NCBI GenBank assembly: GCA_958438185.1
Contig: CAUBQU010000005.1
Coordinates: 1-14,990, forward strand
Direction of reading: 5' to 3'
DNA from: an uncultured Oscillospiraceae bacterium
Lineage (GTDB): Bacteria; Bacillota; Clostridia; Oscillospirales; Oscillospiraceae
DNA length: 14,990 nt
The notes below the pieces were generated by a model. The model did no database searches and was not told where the DNA came from. It saw nothing but the letters and a program-made list of their open reading frames with translations. Below are positions 1 to 7,877 of this stretch, piece after piece. A program made the position numbers and the translations under genes. Positions within the stretch are counted from its first letter, which is position 1, and each line of letters starts with the position of its first letter.

Positions 1-13
1 GGTTTATAAATGG

Positions 14-829
14 TTAGGCGAAGGTCTTATCCGCTTCGGCAAAGTAGGTGTCGATACCGTCGGCTAGGGCCTGGACCATGGTTTCCTGGAAGGCCGGGTC
101 GGCCATCTGGGCGTCATCACTTTCGTTTGTCATATAGCCCATTTCGACGATGGTGCTGGGGATGCTGCACCAGTTGATGCCAGTCATCGTGTCCGTCTCC
201 CAGATGCCCTGGCTTGCAAAGCCGGTGGCGGCACAGTAGGCGTCCAGCAGGTGCTGGGAGAGCAGATGCGAAGCGTCGTAGCAGCTCTGGTAGGGATTTT
301 CCGGCGTCTGGCAGATGGTCATTGCGCCGTTTGCTACCGGGTCCGTGCTGCCGTTGGCATGCAGCCGCACGAGGATCTCCCCGCCGACCTGGCTGGCATA
401 TTGCGCCCGCTCGGCGTTGCTGATGGTGGTCTCATTATCCCGCCGGGTCAGGTAGACGGTGTAGCCCCGCTGCAGCAGGGCCTGCTCCAGCTGCAGGGCA
501 ATATCCAGGGTCAGCTGGTATTCTGGAAGACCTGTAAAGCTGCTCTGGGTCCCGGTGGCGACCTTGGCTTTCATCTGGCTGGAGCCGGGGCCGATGGGCT
601 CCTGCCCAGCGTCGCCCCCCGCTTGGTGGCCCGGGTCGAGGACGACGGTGCGGCCGTTGGACACAGGCGTCTCCGGCACGTCCGGCGTGTTCGTCTTCGG
701 TTCGCTTGCGGGGGAGCCGGTGTTCTCGACCGGTTCGGCAGACGCAGCGCCGGGGCTGCCGCTTGTTTGGCCGCAGCCTGCAAAGCAGAGCAGCAGGGCA
801 GCGAGGATGAGGCAAAGAAGCTTTCTCAT
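14..829 (-). CDS. Lipoprotein N-acetylmuramoyl-L-alanine amidase (Amidase_3)
   Basis: A 271-residue exported zinc amidase that would cleave the bond between N-acetylmuramic acid and L-alanine in peptidoglycan. The N-terminus is a signal peptide with a lipobox ending FAGC (Cys19), so the mature protein should be a membrane-anchored lipoprotein. Residues about 20-58 are a Ser/Pro/Glu/Thr-rich linker. The catalytic domain runs from about 60 to 265: LDPGH gives zinc ligand His68, Glu103 (in LPEYQL) and His157 (in VRLHANG) are the likely other ligands, and Glu229 in IVEMGYMTN is the likely catalytic acid. The start overlaps the stop of the upstream Big2/YARHG gene by 4 bp (ATGA), which implies translational coupling; it is the last gene of the glycogen operon within view. 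The family call is firm; the exact role (growth, division or remodelling) is not shown. No terminator is visible in the 13 bases left of the stop. Confidence 0.92.
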   Translation of the reverse strand: MRKLLCLILAALLLCFAGCGQTSGSPGAASAEPVENTGSPASEPKTNTPDVPETPVSNGRTVVLDPGHQAGGDAGQEPIGPGSSQMKAKVATGTQSSFTGLPEYQLTLDIALQLEQALLQRGYTVYLTRRDNETTISNAERAQYASQVGGEILVRLHANGSTDPVANGAMTICQTPENPYQSCYDASHLLSQHLLDAYCAATGFASQGIWETDTMTGINWCSIPSTIVEMGYMTNESDDAQMADPAFQETMVQALADGIDTYFAEADKTFA

Positions 830-2022
830 TTGCGCTGGGCCTCCACTTCCTGGATGCGCGAGATATTGGCAAGCTCGGTGTCATTCAAAACGCTGGCGTC
901 AAAGGCGTCCGGCGCGATGGTACCGTGATACCAGCTCTTGCCATCAAAATAGGCCTGCAGCTGGGCGTCGTTGAACCGGCGGCCATGGCGGGCATAGATC
1001 TCATTGCGCGCCAGGCGCAGCTGCCAATCAGAGAGGGTGCGCAGCGTGTCATAGCTGACAAGCGCCGTGTTGCTGGCAGGCAGGATATAGTCAATAGATG
1101 TGCCCTGGGACTGGCTGGGCTGCGCGGGGGTCGGGGTCTGCGGCTGCTGCTGGGCAGGCTGTTGCTGCGTCGGCTGCTGGGGCTGGGTGTTGTTCTCCGG
1201 CGTCTGCGCCGGTGCGGGCTGCTGCGCGACGGTGACCGGGACGCTTGCCGTCACGGTTTGCCCATTGGACAGGGTCAGGGTGACGGTGATCTTCGCCGTC
1301 CCGACGGCGACGCCGGTGACCCGGCCGTCGGCGATTGTGGCGACGGCGGTGTTATCCGAAGTCCAGTCTGTGCGCTCTACCGTTACGTCGGCTTCCGGCG
1401 CCGGGTCCAGCTGCGTTTCCAGCCGGGTGGCGTCGCCGACATGCAGGGAGACGTCCGCCGGTGTGACCGAGAGGGTATAGACCACGCTGGGACTGACGAC
1501 CCGGACGGTCGTCTCCGCCTCGATGCTCTTGCCACTCTCCAGCGCCAGCTTGGCGGTGATCTGTACCTGCCCCGGCGCGATGCCCCGGACGATGCCATCC
1601 GAGACGGTGGCGATGGCAGTATCACTGCTCTGCCAGGTGACGCTTTTCGGCGTTTGCGCCGCATCCGAGAGCTTGGCACTGAGCACCAGGCTGCTGCCGA
1701 CTTCGACCTGGCTGTTCCGGGGCGAGATGCTGGCGGTCACGGTGGGGGCCTGGACCTCCGCCGGCGGCGTATCGCTGCCTGGAGTCTGCCCACTGTTTTT
1801 CCAAATCAGCACGCCCGCTGCGACGCCCGCGGCCAGGATCAGGAGGATGGCCAGGATCGCCGCCGGTTTCGGGCCGCGCTTTTTCTTTGCTCTGCGGCGG
1901 GGGTGCTGGATGGGCGCGGCGACGTCTTCCGTCTCCGCAGCTTGCTTTTCCACCTGCGCGCCGCAGTATTTGCAGAACAGCGCCCCGTCGGGGATTTGTC
2001 TGCCGCATTCTTTACAATTCAT
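826..2022 (-). CDS. Membrane protein with zinc ribbon, two Big2 domains and YARHG domain
   Basis: A 398-residue protein of unusual build. Residues 3-20 form a zinc ribbon (Cys3, Cys6, Cys17, Cys20). A basic stretch (about 41-52) precedes one membrane segment (about 53-74), so the zinc ribbon should face the cytoplasm and the rest lie outside. Two bacterial Ig-like Big2 domains follow (about 92-176 and 180-266), each with the typical W-x-S-x-[DN]-x-A-x-A-T-[VI] core. A Pro/Gln/Thr-rich linker (about 267-308) leads to a C-terminal YARHG domain (about 315-395, motif NEIYARHGRRF). The frame stays open upstream, but the start at 2022 is preferred because the zinc ribbon begins there, a GAGGT ribosome site precedes it, and the stop of the GH13 gene lies 11 bp inside it. 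A surface sensor or wall-binding role is plausible from the domains; substrate and partners are unknown. Confidence 0.85.
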   Translation of the reverse strand: MNCKECGRQIPDGALFCKYCGAQVEKQAAETEDVAAPIQHPRRRAKKKRGPKPAAILAILLILAAGVAAGVLIWKNSGQTPGSDTPPAEVQAPTVTASISPRNSQVEVGSSLVLSAKLSDAAQTPKSVTWQSSDTAIATVSDGIVRGIAPGQVQITAKLALESGKSIEAETTVRVVSPSVVYTLSVTPADVSLHVGDATRLETQLDPAPEADVTVERTDWTSDNTAVATIADGRVTGVAVGTAKITVTLTLSNGQTVTASVPVTVAQQPAPAQTPENNTQPQQPTQQQPAQQQPQTPTPAQPSQSQGTSIDYILPASNTALVSYDTLRTLSDWQLRLARNEIYARHGRRFNDAQLQAYFDGKSWYHGTIAPDAFDASVLNDTELANISRIQEVEAQRK

Positions 2023-3898
2023 AAGATACCTCGCTTGTGGGTAAATTTTTCTCTTCTGTTGCCGGGAGTCGGGAGAGGCAGAGCCCGCCGGGCTGCAGCG
2101 TGATCTCGCCTGGCGCAGCCAGCGCCAGCTTGCTGCCGAAAAGCAGCTGCCCCTGGGCCTGCATCGGCAGGGCGGAGCGGTTGCAGGAGATCTGCAGCGC
2201 GCTGCCCGGCGCGCGTCTTGTAAACTGCACCTGCCCATTGGACGCAGTAAAGGCCCCGATGGTTCCCGTTTTCAGCGCCGGTTCCTGATTTTTCAGGGCG
2301 GCCAGCGTGCGGTAATACGCGGTCAAGGCGGTATCCTCTGCGCCCCAGGGGAAATAGCGGCGGTTGAACGGGTCGCCGCAGCCTTCCATCCCGGCCTCGT
2401 CGCCGTAATAGATGCAGGCCATGCCTGGCAGCATAAATTGCAGAAACGCTGCCATTTGCAGCCGCTCCAGCGCCTGGGCCCGCTGCCGAGGAGAGAGCTG
2501 GCGCTGCGCTTGCTCATCCTTTGTGCCGTCGCAGCTGCCGCCCAGCAGGGAGAGGATCCGGGGCGTATCGTGGGTTCCCAGGATGTTCATCACGCAGTTT
2601 AAGACCCCTGCCGGGTAATTTTCTGCGATGCGCAGGACGCTTTGGCGCAGGGTCGTGCCATCGTCCCAGCCCTGGCAGTAGTCCAAAATCGCCTTGCGCC
2701 AGGGATAATTCATGACCGAATCCAGCGCTCCGTCGATAAAATAGCGGCGGCGCTGGCCGTAGGCGATTTTATTGGATGCGTCCTCCCAGACCTCGCCGAT
2801 GAGCAGTGCGTCGGGCTTGACCTGCCGGATGCGGTCTTTGAGCCGGAGAATAAAAGCGTCCGGCAGCTCGTCGGCCACATCTAAGCGGTAGCCGTCGGCC
2901 CCCAGGCGGAGCCAATGGGCCACGACACTGTCCGGCCCGTCGATGATGTAATCAAGATAGCCCGGGTCCAGCTCGTTGACACACGGCAGCGTGTCGATGC
3001 CCCACCAGCTGGTGTAGCGGTCGGGGAAGTGCTGGAAGGTGTACCAGCTGTAATACGGGCTGCCTGGCCCGGTGCAGGCCCCGCCGCCAAATTCGCCGTC
3101 ACGGTCAAAGTAAATGCTCCGGCAGCCGGTGTGGGAGAAGACGCCGTCCAGAATGACGCGGATGCCGAGCCGGTGGGCCGCCTCGCACAGGGCGGTGAAA
3201 TCTGCCGCCGTGCCAAGCATTGGGTCCGGCTGGCGGTAGTCGCAGGTGTCGTACCGGTGGTTGGAATAGGCTTTAAAGATCGGATTTAGATAGAGCAGCG
3301 AGACGCCAAGGGCGTGCAGATACGGCAGCTTTGCCGCGATCCCGGCGAAGTTGCCGCCGTAAAAATCGCAGTTGCGGACGATGCCATCCGCGTCCGGGCG
3401 GTAGTCCGGCGTTTCGGCTTGGTCTGCATGGATGCGGAACGGTGTCAGCTTTCCGGCAAGGTCTGGCTGCCCGATCTGGAAAAACCGGTCGGGGAAGACC
3501 TGGTACATGACCGCGCCCTGGGCGTAGGGCGGGACCGGGTAGCGGTCCGTCACGCAGCTGAGCTGCCATTTGCCGCCCGCTTCCATATTGGTGTCCTCCC
3601 CCTGCTGAAAGAGGCGGAAGGTCTCATTGGCGGTCTCAATGCGGAAATAGTAAAAATACAGGCCGGTGTCCGCGATCTGGAACGTGCCGCCGTACCATTC
3701 ATACGGCCCCTCCCGCCGCTGCAGGGAAAATGGAACGGAGAACGCGGGCGCGCCGTTTTCCTGCTCCACGACCAAGGCAACCTGCCTGGTCTGACAACTG
3801 GCAGGGATGGCCAGCCGCATCCGGCAGTCCTGCCCCGGAAGTAAGGTCCCGAAGGGCGTTTTGTAACAGGTCTCGAGACTGTTATATAGGATGCGCAT
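2012..3898 (-). CDS. Intracellular GH13 alpha-glycosidase (neopullulanase/cyclomaltodextrinase-like)
   Basis: A 628-residue glycoside hydrolase of family 13 with no signal peptide, so it should act in the cytoplasm on glycogen, maltodextrins or cyclodextrins. Residues 1 to about 120 look like a beta-sandwich N-terminal domain. The (beta/alpha)8 barrel carries the usual conserved regions: ILDGVFSHTG (about 249-258), GYRLDVADE with nucleophile Asp340, LIGEVWED with acid/base Glu369, and GTHDTPR with Asp444. The C-terminal roughly 90 residues fit the family's beta domain. The start lies 5 bp after the glgA stop, with a GAGGA site in the end of glgA; the 3' end overlaps the next gene by 11 bp. 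Its place right behind glgA suggests glycogen trimming or maltodextrin recycling. Neopullulanase, cyclomaltodextrinase and maltogenic amylase cannot be told apart by eye; the family itself is certain. Confidence 0.9.
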   Translation of the reverse strand: MRILYNSLETCYKTPFGTLLPGQDCRMRLAIPASCQTRQVALVVEQENGAPAFSVPFSLQRREGPYEWYGGTFQIADTGLYFYYFRIETANETFRLFQQGEDTNMEAGGKWQLSCVTDRYPVPPYAQGAVMYQVFPDRFFQIGQPDLAGKLTPFRIHADQAETPDYRPDADGIVRNCDFYGGNFAGIAAKLPYLHALGVSLLYLNPIFKAYSNHRYDTCDYRQPDPMLGTAADFTALCEAAHRLGIRVILDGVFSHTGCRSIYFDRDGEFGGGACTGPGSPYYSWYTFQHFPDRYTSWWGIDTLPCVNELDPGYLDYIIDGPDSVVAHWLRLGADGYRLDVADELPDAFILRLKDRIRQVKPDALLIGEVWEDASNKIAYGQRRRYFIDGALDSVMNYPWRKAILDYCQGWDDGTTLRQSVLRIAENYPAGVLNCVMNILGTHDTPRILSLLGGSCDGTKDEQAQRQLSPRQRAQALERLQMAAFLQFMLPGMACIYYGDEAGMEGCGDPFNRRYFPWGAEDTALTAYYRTLAALKNQEPALKTGTIGAFTASNGQVQFTRRAPGSALQISCNRSALPMQAQGQLLFGSKLALAAPGEITLQPGGLCLSRLPATEEKNLPTSEVSYEL

Positions 3899-3903
3899 TG
3901 CGC

Positions 3904-5337
3904 TCAGTCCTCGTGCAGGCTGGCAAACAGCGCCCGATAGGCTTTGGCCGGGACGCGCCAGCTGAAGTCCTCTCGCATATCCTGCTGGGCGAGCTTGTCC
4001 CAGGCGGCGCGGTCGCTGGTAAACAGCGCCAGCGCCCGGTCGATGGCGGCCAGGAAATCGTCGCCGTTGTAGCTTTGGAAGGTGAAGCCACGGCCTGCGC
4101 CGGTGGCCGGGTCGTAGGGGAGAACGGTATCTCGCAGGCCGCCGGTGGCGTGGACGACGGGGACTGTCCCGTAATGCATCGCAATGAGCTGGGACAGCCC
4201 GCAGGGCTCCGCCTGCGACGGCATTAAATAGAGGTCCGCCCCGGCGTAGATCCGGTTGGCCAGCTGCCCGTCATAGCGCAGGATCGCGGCGAGGCGGCCG
4301 GGATAGCGTTCGGCAGCCGACCGCAGCGCGTCCTCAAACCGCGCCTCGCCGGAGCCGACCAGGACGAATTGGACGTCCCGCTCCAGGAGCCGGTCCAGAA
4401 TATAACACAGTAGGTCAATGCCCTTGTGCCCGGCCAGGCGGGTCACCATGGCGAGAACGGGGACCTCCGGCCGGACCTCCAGCCCGACCTCCCGCTGCAG
4501 CGCCGCCTTGCAGGCGGCCTTGCCTTCGCGCATCGTGTCCGCGCCGTAGGGCTGGGTCAGCAGCTTGTCCTGCGCGGGGTTGAAGACGGTTGTATCAATG
4601 CCATTGAGGATGCCGGAGAAATCCGCGCCCCGGTAACCGAGGCAGGTCTCCATCCCGTGGGCGAAGTAGCTGTAATGCAGCTCCTGGGCATAGGTCTCCG
4701 AGACGGTCGTGACCCGGTCTGCCGTCATGATTGCGCCTTTCATCAGGTTGATGGAGTCGCCCATGGTCAGATCATCCCGGTATTGCTCCGGCAGGGCCAG
4801 AACGTTCGAGAAGAAATCCCGGTCCGCCCAGCCCTGGTATTCGATGTTGTGGATCGTGAAAACGCATTTGGCGTGGGGGAACTGTTGCGCAAATTCCGCA
4901 CGCAGGAAGACGGGGATGCAGGCGGTCTGCCAGTCGTTGCACTGGATGATATCCGGGTCCAGCCCCAGGAAGGCGATGCAGGCGAGAACGGCCTTGGAAT
5001 AGAAGGCAAAACGCTCTGCATCATCGCCCTCGCCGTAAATGCGGTCGCGGCAGAAGTAGAATTCGTTGTCGATAAAATAGACCTTTTTCTTGGCCCGGCT
5101 CTTCAGCTGGAACAGGCCGACATACTGCTCCCGCCAGCCGAGAAATACGGTGAAGTCCGTGATTTTTTGCAGATGGATCAAAGGGTCCTGCTTGATCGTG
5201 CCGTACAGGGGCAGAAACAGGCTGACCTCACAATCGCGGTAACGGCTTAACGCGGCAGGCAGCGCCTGCATCACATCGCCCAGCCCCCCGGTCTTGATAA
5301 ACGGTGCGGCTTCGGATGCTGCGTGTACAATTTTCAT
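3904..5337 (-). CDS. glgA: Glycogen synthase (ADP-glucose: alpha-1,4-glucan transferase)
   Basis: A 477-residue GT5 glycogen synthase that transfers glucose from ADP-glucose to the non-reducing end of an alpha-1,4-glucan in the cytoplasm. It has the length of the E. coli enzyme and the same key residues at the same numbers: Lys15 in KTGGLGD (ADP-glucose binding), Arg300 and Lys305 in TRLAGHKG, and Glu377 in AEPCGLSQL. The acceptor-side motif NGID is at 245-248 and STGGL is replaced by ATGGL near residue 398. The ATG overlaps the glgD stop by 4 bp (ATGA), with AAAGGAGAG just upstream inside glgD, so translation should be coupled. Third gene of the operon, supplied by GlgC/GlgD and followed by a GH13 enzyme. 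No branching enzyme (glgB) or phosphorylase is in the window. Confidence 0.97.
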   Translation of the reverse strand: MKIVHAASEAAPFIKTGGLGDVMQALPAALSRYRDCEVSLFLPLYGTIKQDPLIHLQKITDFTVFLGWREQYVGLFQLKSRAKKKVYFIDNEFYFCRDRIYGEGDDAERFAFYSKAVLACIAFLGLDPDIIQCNDWQTACIPVFLRAEFAQQFPHAKCVFTIHNIEYQGWADRDFFSNVLALPEQYRDDLTMGDSINLMKGAIMTADRVTTVSETYAQELHYSYFAHGMETCLGYRGADFSGILNGIDTTVFNPAQDKLLTQPYGADTMREGKAACKAALQREVGLEVRPEVPVLAMVTRLAGHKGIDLLCYILDRLLERDVQFVLVGSGEARFEDALRSAAERYPGRLAAILRYDGQLANRIYAGADLYLMPSQAEPCGLSQLIAMHYGTVPVVHATGGLRDTVLPYDPATGAGRGFTFQSYNGDDFLAAIDRALALFTSDRAAWDKLAQQDMREDFSWRVPAKAYRALFASLHED

Positions 5338-6449
5338 ACTGTCTCTCCTTTGGAAATGATCACAGGGTGCTCCCAGGTGCCGATGAGCATCGACCCGGGC
5401 CGCACGACGACGCCTTTATCCAGCACGGCATAGGCGATCTGCGCGCCCGCGCCGATGACGCAGCCCTGCATGGCAACGCAGTGCTTGAGCGTCACGCCCG
5501 GCTCGACCTTCACATTCCGGAACAGCACGGATTCATCCACGCTGCCTTCAATACTGCAGCCGTCACCGATGATGCAGTTGCCCATCTTTGCCTGGTCGCC
5601 AAAATAAGCCGGGACCTCATTGCGGACGCTGGTGTAGACCGGCGTGCCGCTCTTGAACAGGCCCTGACGGACCTCCGGCTGGAGCAGCCGCAGGTTGTTT
5701 TGATAGTATTCCCGCGTGCTCTCCATAAAGAGGGCAACGTCGGCGAAGGGGTAGATATGCATGGTGATCTTGCCCTCGTCAAACGAGCGCAGGATAAAGT
5801 CCCGCTCCAGACGGTAGCGGTTGCGGCTGGTGGATTCCTTGGCTGCCTCCATCAGCAGCGTGCGCTTCATGACGAAAATGCCCATGGAAGCGTCATAGCT
5901 GGCATCGGCGACATAGTCCACGGCCATCTGGGTGATGCGGCCGGCGTCGTCGGTCTTGATGGCCAGGTCCAGCTCCTTTTTGCCGTCGGCGATGCCGGAT
6001 TTTGTCACTGCGGTGACATCGCAGCCGGAGGCGATGTGTGCTTCCAGCACCTTTGTCAGGTCGATGGAGCAGAGAACGTTGCTGTCACTCAAAATGACAT
6101 ATTCCTCGTTTTGCTGGGCGATGAATTTTGCCGCCGAGTTGACGGCCTCCAGCTTGCCCCGGTAAGTGCCGCTGTGACCCATGGAGAAGGGGGTCAGGAA
6201 TTCCATATTGCCCTCGCCCAGGGTCAGGTCCCATTCCAGGCCGGAGCCGACATGGTTGATGAGGGATTGGTAATTGTATTTCGTGATGATGCCGATGTGG
6301 TGGATCCCCGCGTTGGCCATATTCGAGAGCGGGAAGTCGATGTGCCGGTAGCGCCCGCCGAAGGGCAGGGAGGCCATGGTCCGCTTGTTTGTCAGCTGGC
6401 CCAGGGAGCTGTCATAAATATTTGCAAAGATAATGCCAAGAACGTCCAT
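5334..6449 (-). CDS. glgD: Glucose-1-phosphate adenylyltransferase regulatory subunit GlgD
   Basis: A 371-residue homologue of ADP-glucose pyrophosphorylase of the GlgD type found in Firmicutes next to GlgC. Known members form a hetero-oligomer with GlgC and raise its activity while having little or none alone. The sequence agrees: where GlgC has the glycine-rich nucleotide loop AGGQGSR, this protein has FANIYDSSLGQLTNKRTM, yet it keeps the following LPFGGRYRHIDFPLSN block. The C-terminal part (about 270-365) has the hexapeptide-like Gly/Ile pattern of a left-handed beta helix. The start is 18 bp after glgC, behind a GGGAGG site, and the end overlaps glgA by 4 bp. The family call is secure; lack of catalysis is inferred from the altered loop. 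Confidence 0.95.
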   Translation of the reverse strand: MDVLGIIFANIYDSSLGQLTNKRTMASLPFGGRYRHIDFPLSNMANAGIHHIGIITKYNYQSLINHVGSGLEWDLTLGEGNMEFLTPFSMGHSGTYRGKLEAVNSAAKFIAQQNEEYVILSDSNVLCSIDLTKVLEAHIASGCDVTAVTKSGIADGKKELDLAIKTDDAGRITQMAVDYVADASYDASMGIFVMKRTLLMEAAKESTSRNRYRLERDFILRSFDEGKITMHIYPFADVALFMESTREYYQNNLRLLQPEVRQGLFKSGTPVYTSVRNEVPAYFGDQAKMGNCIIGDGCSIEGSVDESVLFRNVKVEPGVTLKHCVAMQGCVIGAGAQIAYAVLDKGVVVRPGSMLIGTWEHPVIISKGETV

Positions 6450-6467
6450 CCTCTCTTACCTCCCAAG

Positions 6468-7643
6468 TTAATAGATCTCACCGGCGGGGACCAGATGGTT
6501 CTCCGGCACGGTGGTGCGATGGCCGACAACGCTGATGCGCTGCGTTTCCCCCGCCAGGCCGCCGATGACGGCCCCGCTGGAGATGCAGCTGTTTTCACCG
6601 ATGATGGCGTTGCGGACGATGGCGCCGGCTTTGATCGTCGTATCCGGCATGATGACGCTGTCTTCGACGATGGCCCCGGCTTCAATGGTGCAGCCGGTGG
6701 AGACGACGCAGTGGGTGACCGCCCCGCCGATGTCGCAGCCCTCGGCGATAAAGCTATCGCGAATCTTCGCCTTGGCGTCGATAAAGCTGGCGGGCATGGC
6801 AAAGTTTCGGGAGAAGATCTTGTCCTTCCCCCGGAGGGAGAAGGCAGGCTCAGTGCCGAGCAGGTCCATATTGGCCTCCCAGAGGCTTTCGATCGTCCCG
6901 ACGTCCTTCCAGTAGCCGTCAAAACGCCAGGCGTACATTTTGCAGCCGTCGGCCAGCATGGCGGGGATGACGTTTTTGCCGAAATCGTTGCTGGACTTCG
7001 GGTCCTCCTCGTCTTGCATCAGGTATTTGCGCAGCACGTCCCACTTGAAGCAGTAGATGCCCATCGACGCATTGGTGCTCTTGGGTTTTTTCGGCTTTTC
7101 TTCAAATTCGTAGATCGTGCCGTCTTCGTTCGTGTTCATAATGCCAAAGCGGGAGGCCTCTGCCAGCGGGACCGTCCGGACGGCGATGGTGCAGTCGGCG
7201 CCGTTGGCTTCGTGGAAGCGCACCAGCTGGGCATAGTCCATCCGGTAGATATGGTCGCCCGAGAGAATGACGACATTCTCCGGCTCATAGCGCTCGATAA
7301 AGGGGATGTTTTGGTAAATGGCGTTGGCCGTGCCCTTATACCATTCGGACTTTTTGCTCCGGGCATAGGGCGGCAGGATCTGCGCCCGGCCATGGGATTT
7401 GTTTAGGCCCCAGGGCTGGCCGTTGCCGATGTATTCGTTCAGCTCCAGCGGCTGATACTGGGTCAGGATGCCGACGGTATCGATCCCAGAGTTGACACAG
7501 TTGGAGAGGGGAAAGTCAATAATGCGGTATTTCCCGCCAAAGGGGACGGCGGGCTTCGCCGTGTTTTCCGTCAGTACTTTCAGACGGCTGCCCTGCCCAC
7601 CGGCCAGCAACATGGCGACACAACGTTTTTTCTGAAAAATCAT
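6468..7643 (-). CDS. glgC: Glucose-1-phosphate adenylyltransferase catalytic subunit GlgC
   Basis: A 391-residue ADP-glucose pyrophosphorylase: glucose-1-phosphate plus ATP gives ADP-glucose plus pyrophosphate, the committed step of bacterial glycogen synthesis. Visible motifs are AGGQGSR (14-20), [11 protein letters not shown] (30-40), [10 protein letters not shown] with the metal-binding Asp (128-137), FEEKP of the sugar-phosphate site (180-184), SNDFGK (218-223) and [10 protein letters not shown] (241-250); a left-handed beta-helix domain follows to the C-terminus. The frame extends 42 codons further upstream, but 7643 is preferred because an AAGGAGG lies 10 bases before it, the extension crosses the mapped promoter, and family similarity starts at [12 protein letters not shown]. 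First gene of the six-gene unit, driven by the promoter at 7741-7769 with a hairpin in its 5' leader. Confidence 0.97.
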   Translation of the reverse strand: MIFQKKRCVAMLLAGGQGSRLKVLTENTAKPAVPFGGKYRIIDFPLSNCVNSGIDTVGILTQYQPLELNEYIGNGQPWGLNKSHGRAQILPPYARSKKSEWYKGTANAIYQNIPFIERYEPENVVILSGDHIYRMDYAQLVRFHEANGADCTIAVRTVPLAEASRFGIMNTNEDGTIYEFEEKPKKPKSTNASMGIYCFKWDVLRKYLMQDEEDPKSSNDFGKNVIPAMLADGCKMYAWRFDGYWKDVGTIESLWEANMDLLGTEPAFSLRGKDKIFSRNFAMPASFIDAKAKIRDSFIAEGCDIGGAVTHCVVSTGCTIEAGAIVEDSVIMPDTTIKAGAIVRNAIIGENSCISSGAVIGGLAGETQRISVVGHRTTVPENHLVPAGEIY

Positions 7644-7653
7644 AGGGAAAGCG

Positions 7654-7660
7654 CCTCCTT
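7654..7660 (-). promoter_or_regulatory. Ribosome binding site of glgC
   Basis: The minus strand reads AAGGAGG, a perfect anti-16S match, 10 bases before the ATG at 7643. This decides the glgC start against the in-frame upstream ATG at 7769. Confidence 0.9.
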
Positions 7661-7697
7661 TTTCCTCTGCATTTCCGCTGTTTTGTGCAAAAGCTGC

Positions 7698-7724
7698 GGC
7701 GCCGGGAAAACCCCGGCCCGCGCC
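7698..7724 (-). other. Hairpin in the glgC 5' leader
   Basis: Between the promoter and the ribosome site the leader can fold CCGGG against CCCGG around a 5-nt loop, extended by GGCG:CGCC across a 4-nt bulge. There is a T-run only in the loop, not after the stem, so it is not a normal terminator. It could stabilise the message or bind a regulator; no known riboswitch is recognised. Confidence 0.45.
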
Positions 7725-7740
7725 TGGGAATTCTATCAAC

Positions 7741-7769
7741 AGTATACACCGCTGCCTGGAAACTGGCAA
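7741..7769 (-). promoter_or_regulatory. Sigma-A promoter of the glgCDA operon
   Basis: On the minus strand, -35 TTGCCA (7769-7764) and -10 TATACT (7746-7741) are separated by exactly 17 bp, with TG directly before the -10. Transcription should begin near 7734, giving a leader of about 90 nt. It lies in the gap after the iclR gene's terminator-like stems, which supports an independent glycogen unit. Confidence 0.78.
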
Positions 7770-7817
7770 GTGAATTTTGCCGCTTTGCCGCGAATTTGCG
7801 CCCCTCGCTGGTCACAC

Positions 7818-7857
7818 AAAAACGCCGGGACGCCTGCCTGACCTGCAAGGGGCCGGC
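7818..7857 (-). terminator. Intrinsic terminator after the iclR gene
   Basis: The minus-strand transcript can pair GCCGG with CCGGC, enclosing CCT-GC paired with GCAGG around a short loop, followed at once by GTTTTTG. It lies about 20-60 nt after the iclR stop and before the glgC promoter, so it should end the cobW-DUF1638-iclR transcript. Confidence 0.6.
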
Positions 7858-7874
7858 AAGCGCCCGGCGCTTGC
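7856..7874 (-). other. Perfect hairpin directly after the iclR stop
   Basis: An 8-bp perfect inverted repeat (GCAAGCGC / GCGCTTGC) with a 3-nt loop begins three bases after the iclR stop codon. It has no T-tract. Part of it (the CGCCGGG stretch) could instead pair with CCCGGCG just before the downstream T-run, so it may compete with or be part of the terminator structure. Confidence 0.6.
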
Positions 7875-7877
7875 AGT

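Noticed and set aside
1122..1220. Low-complexity GC-rich repeat as a possible tandem repeat element
   Set aside because: It encodes the Pro/Gln/Thr linker of the Big2/YARHG protein in frame, which explains the repetitiveness.
925..2103. Long plus-strand open frames opposite the Big2/YARHG gene
   Set aside because: Arg/Gly/Leu-rich shadow of a gene with clear zinc ribbon, Big2 and YARHG motifs on the other strand.
5304..7406. A 700-codon open frame on the plus strand opposite glgD and glgC
   Set aside because: The minus strand encodes two unmistakable enzymes with full motifs. The plus frame is rich in Ala, Asp, Gly, His and Val repeats typical of an antisense shadow in GC-rich DNA, and has no recognised domain.
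7644..7769. N-terminal extension of GlgC from the upstream ATG at 7769
   Set aside because: The extension would begin at the -35 box of the operon promoter and lacks a ribosome site, while 7643 has a perfect AAGGAGG.
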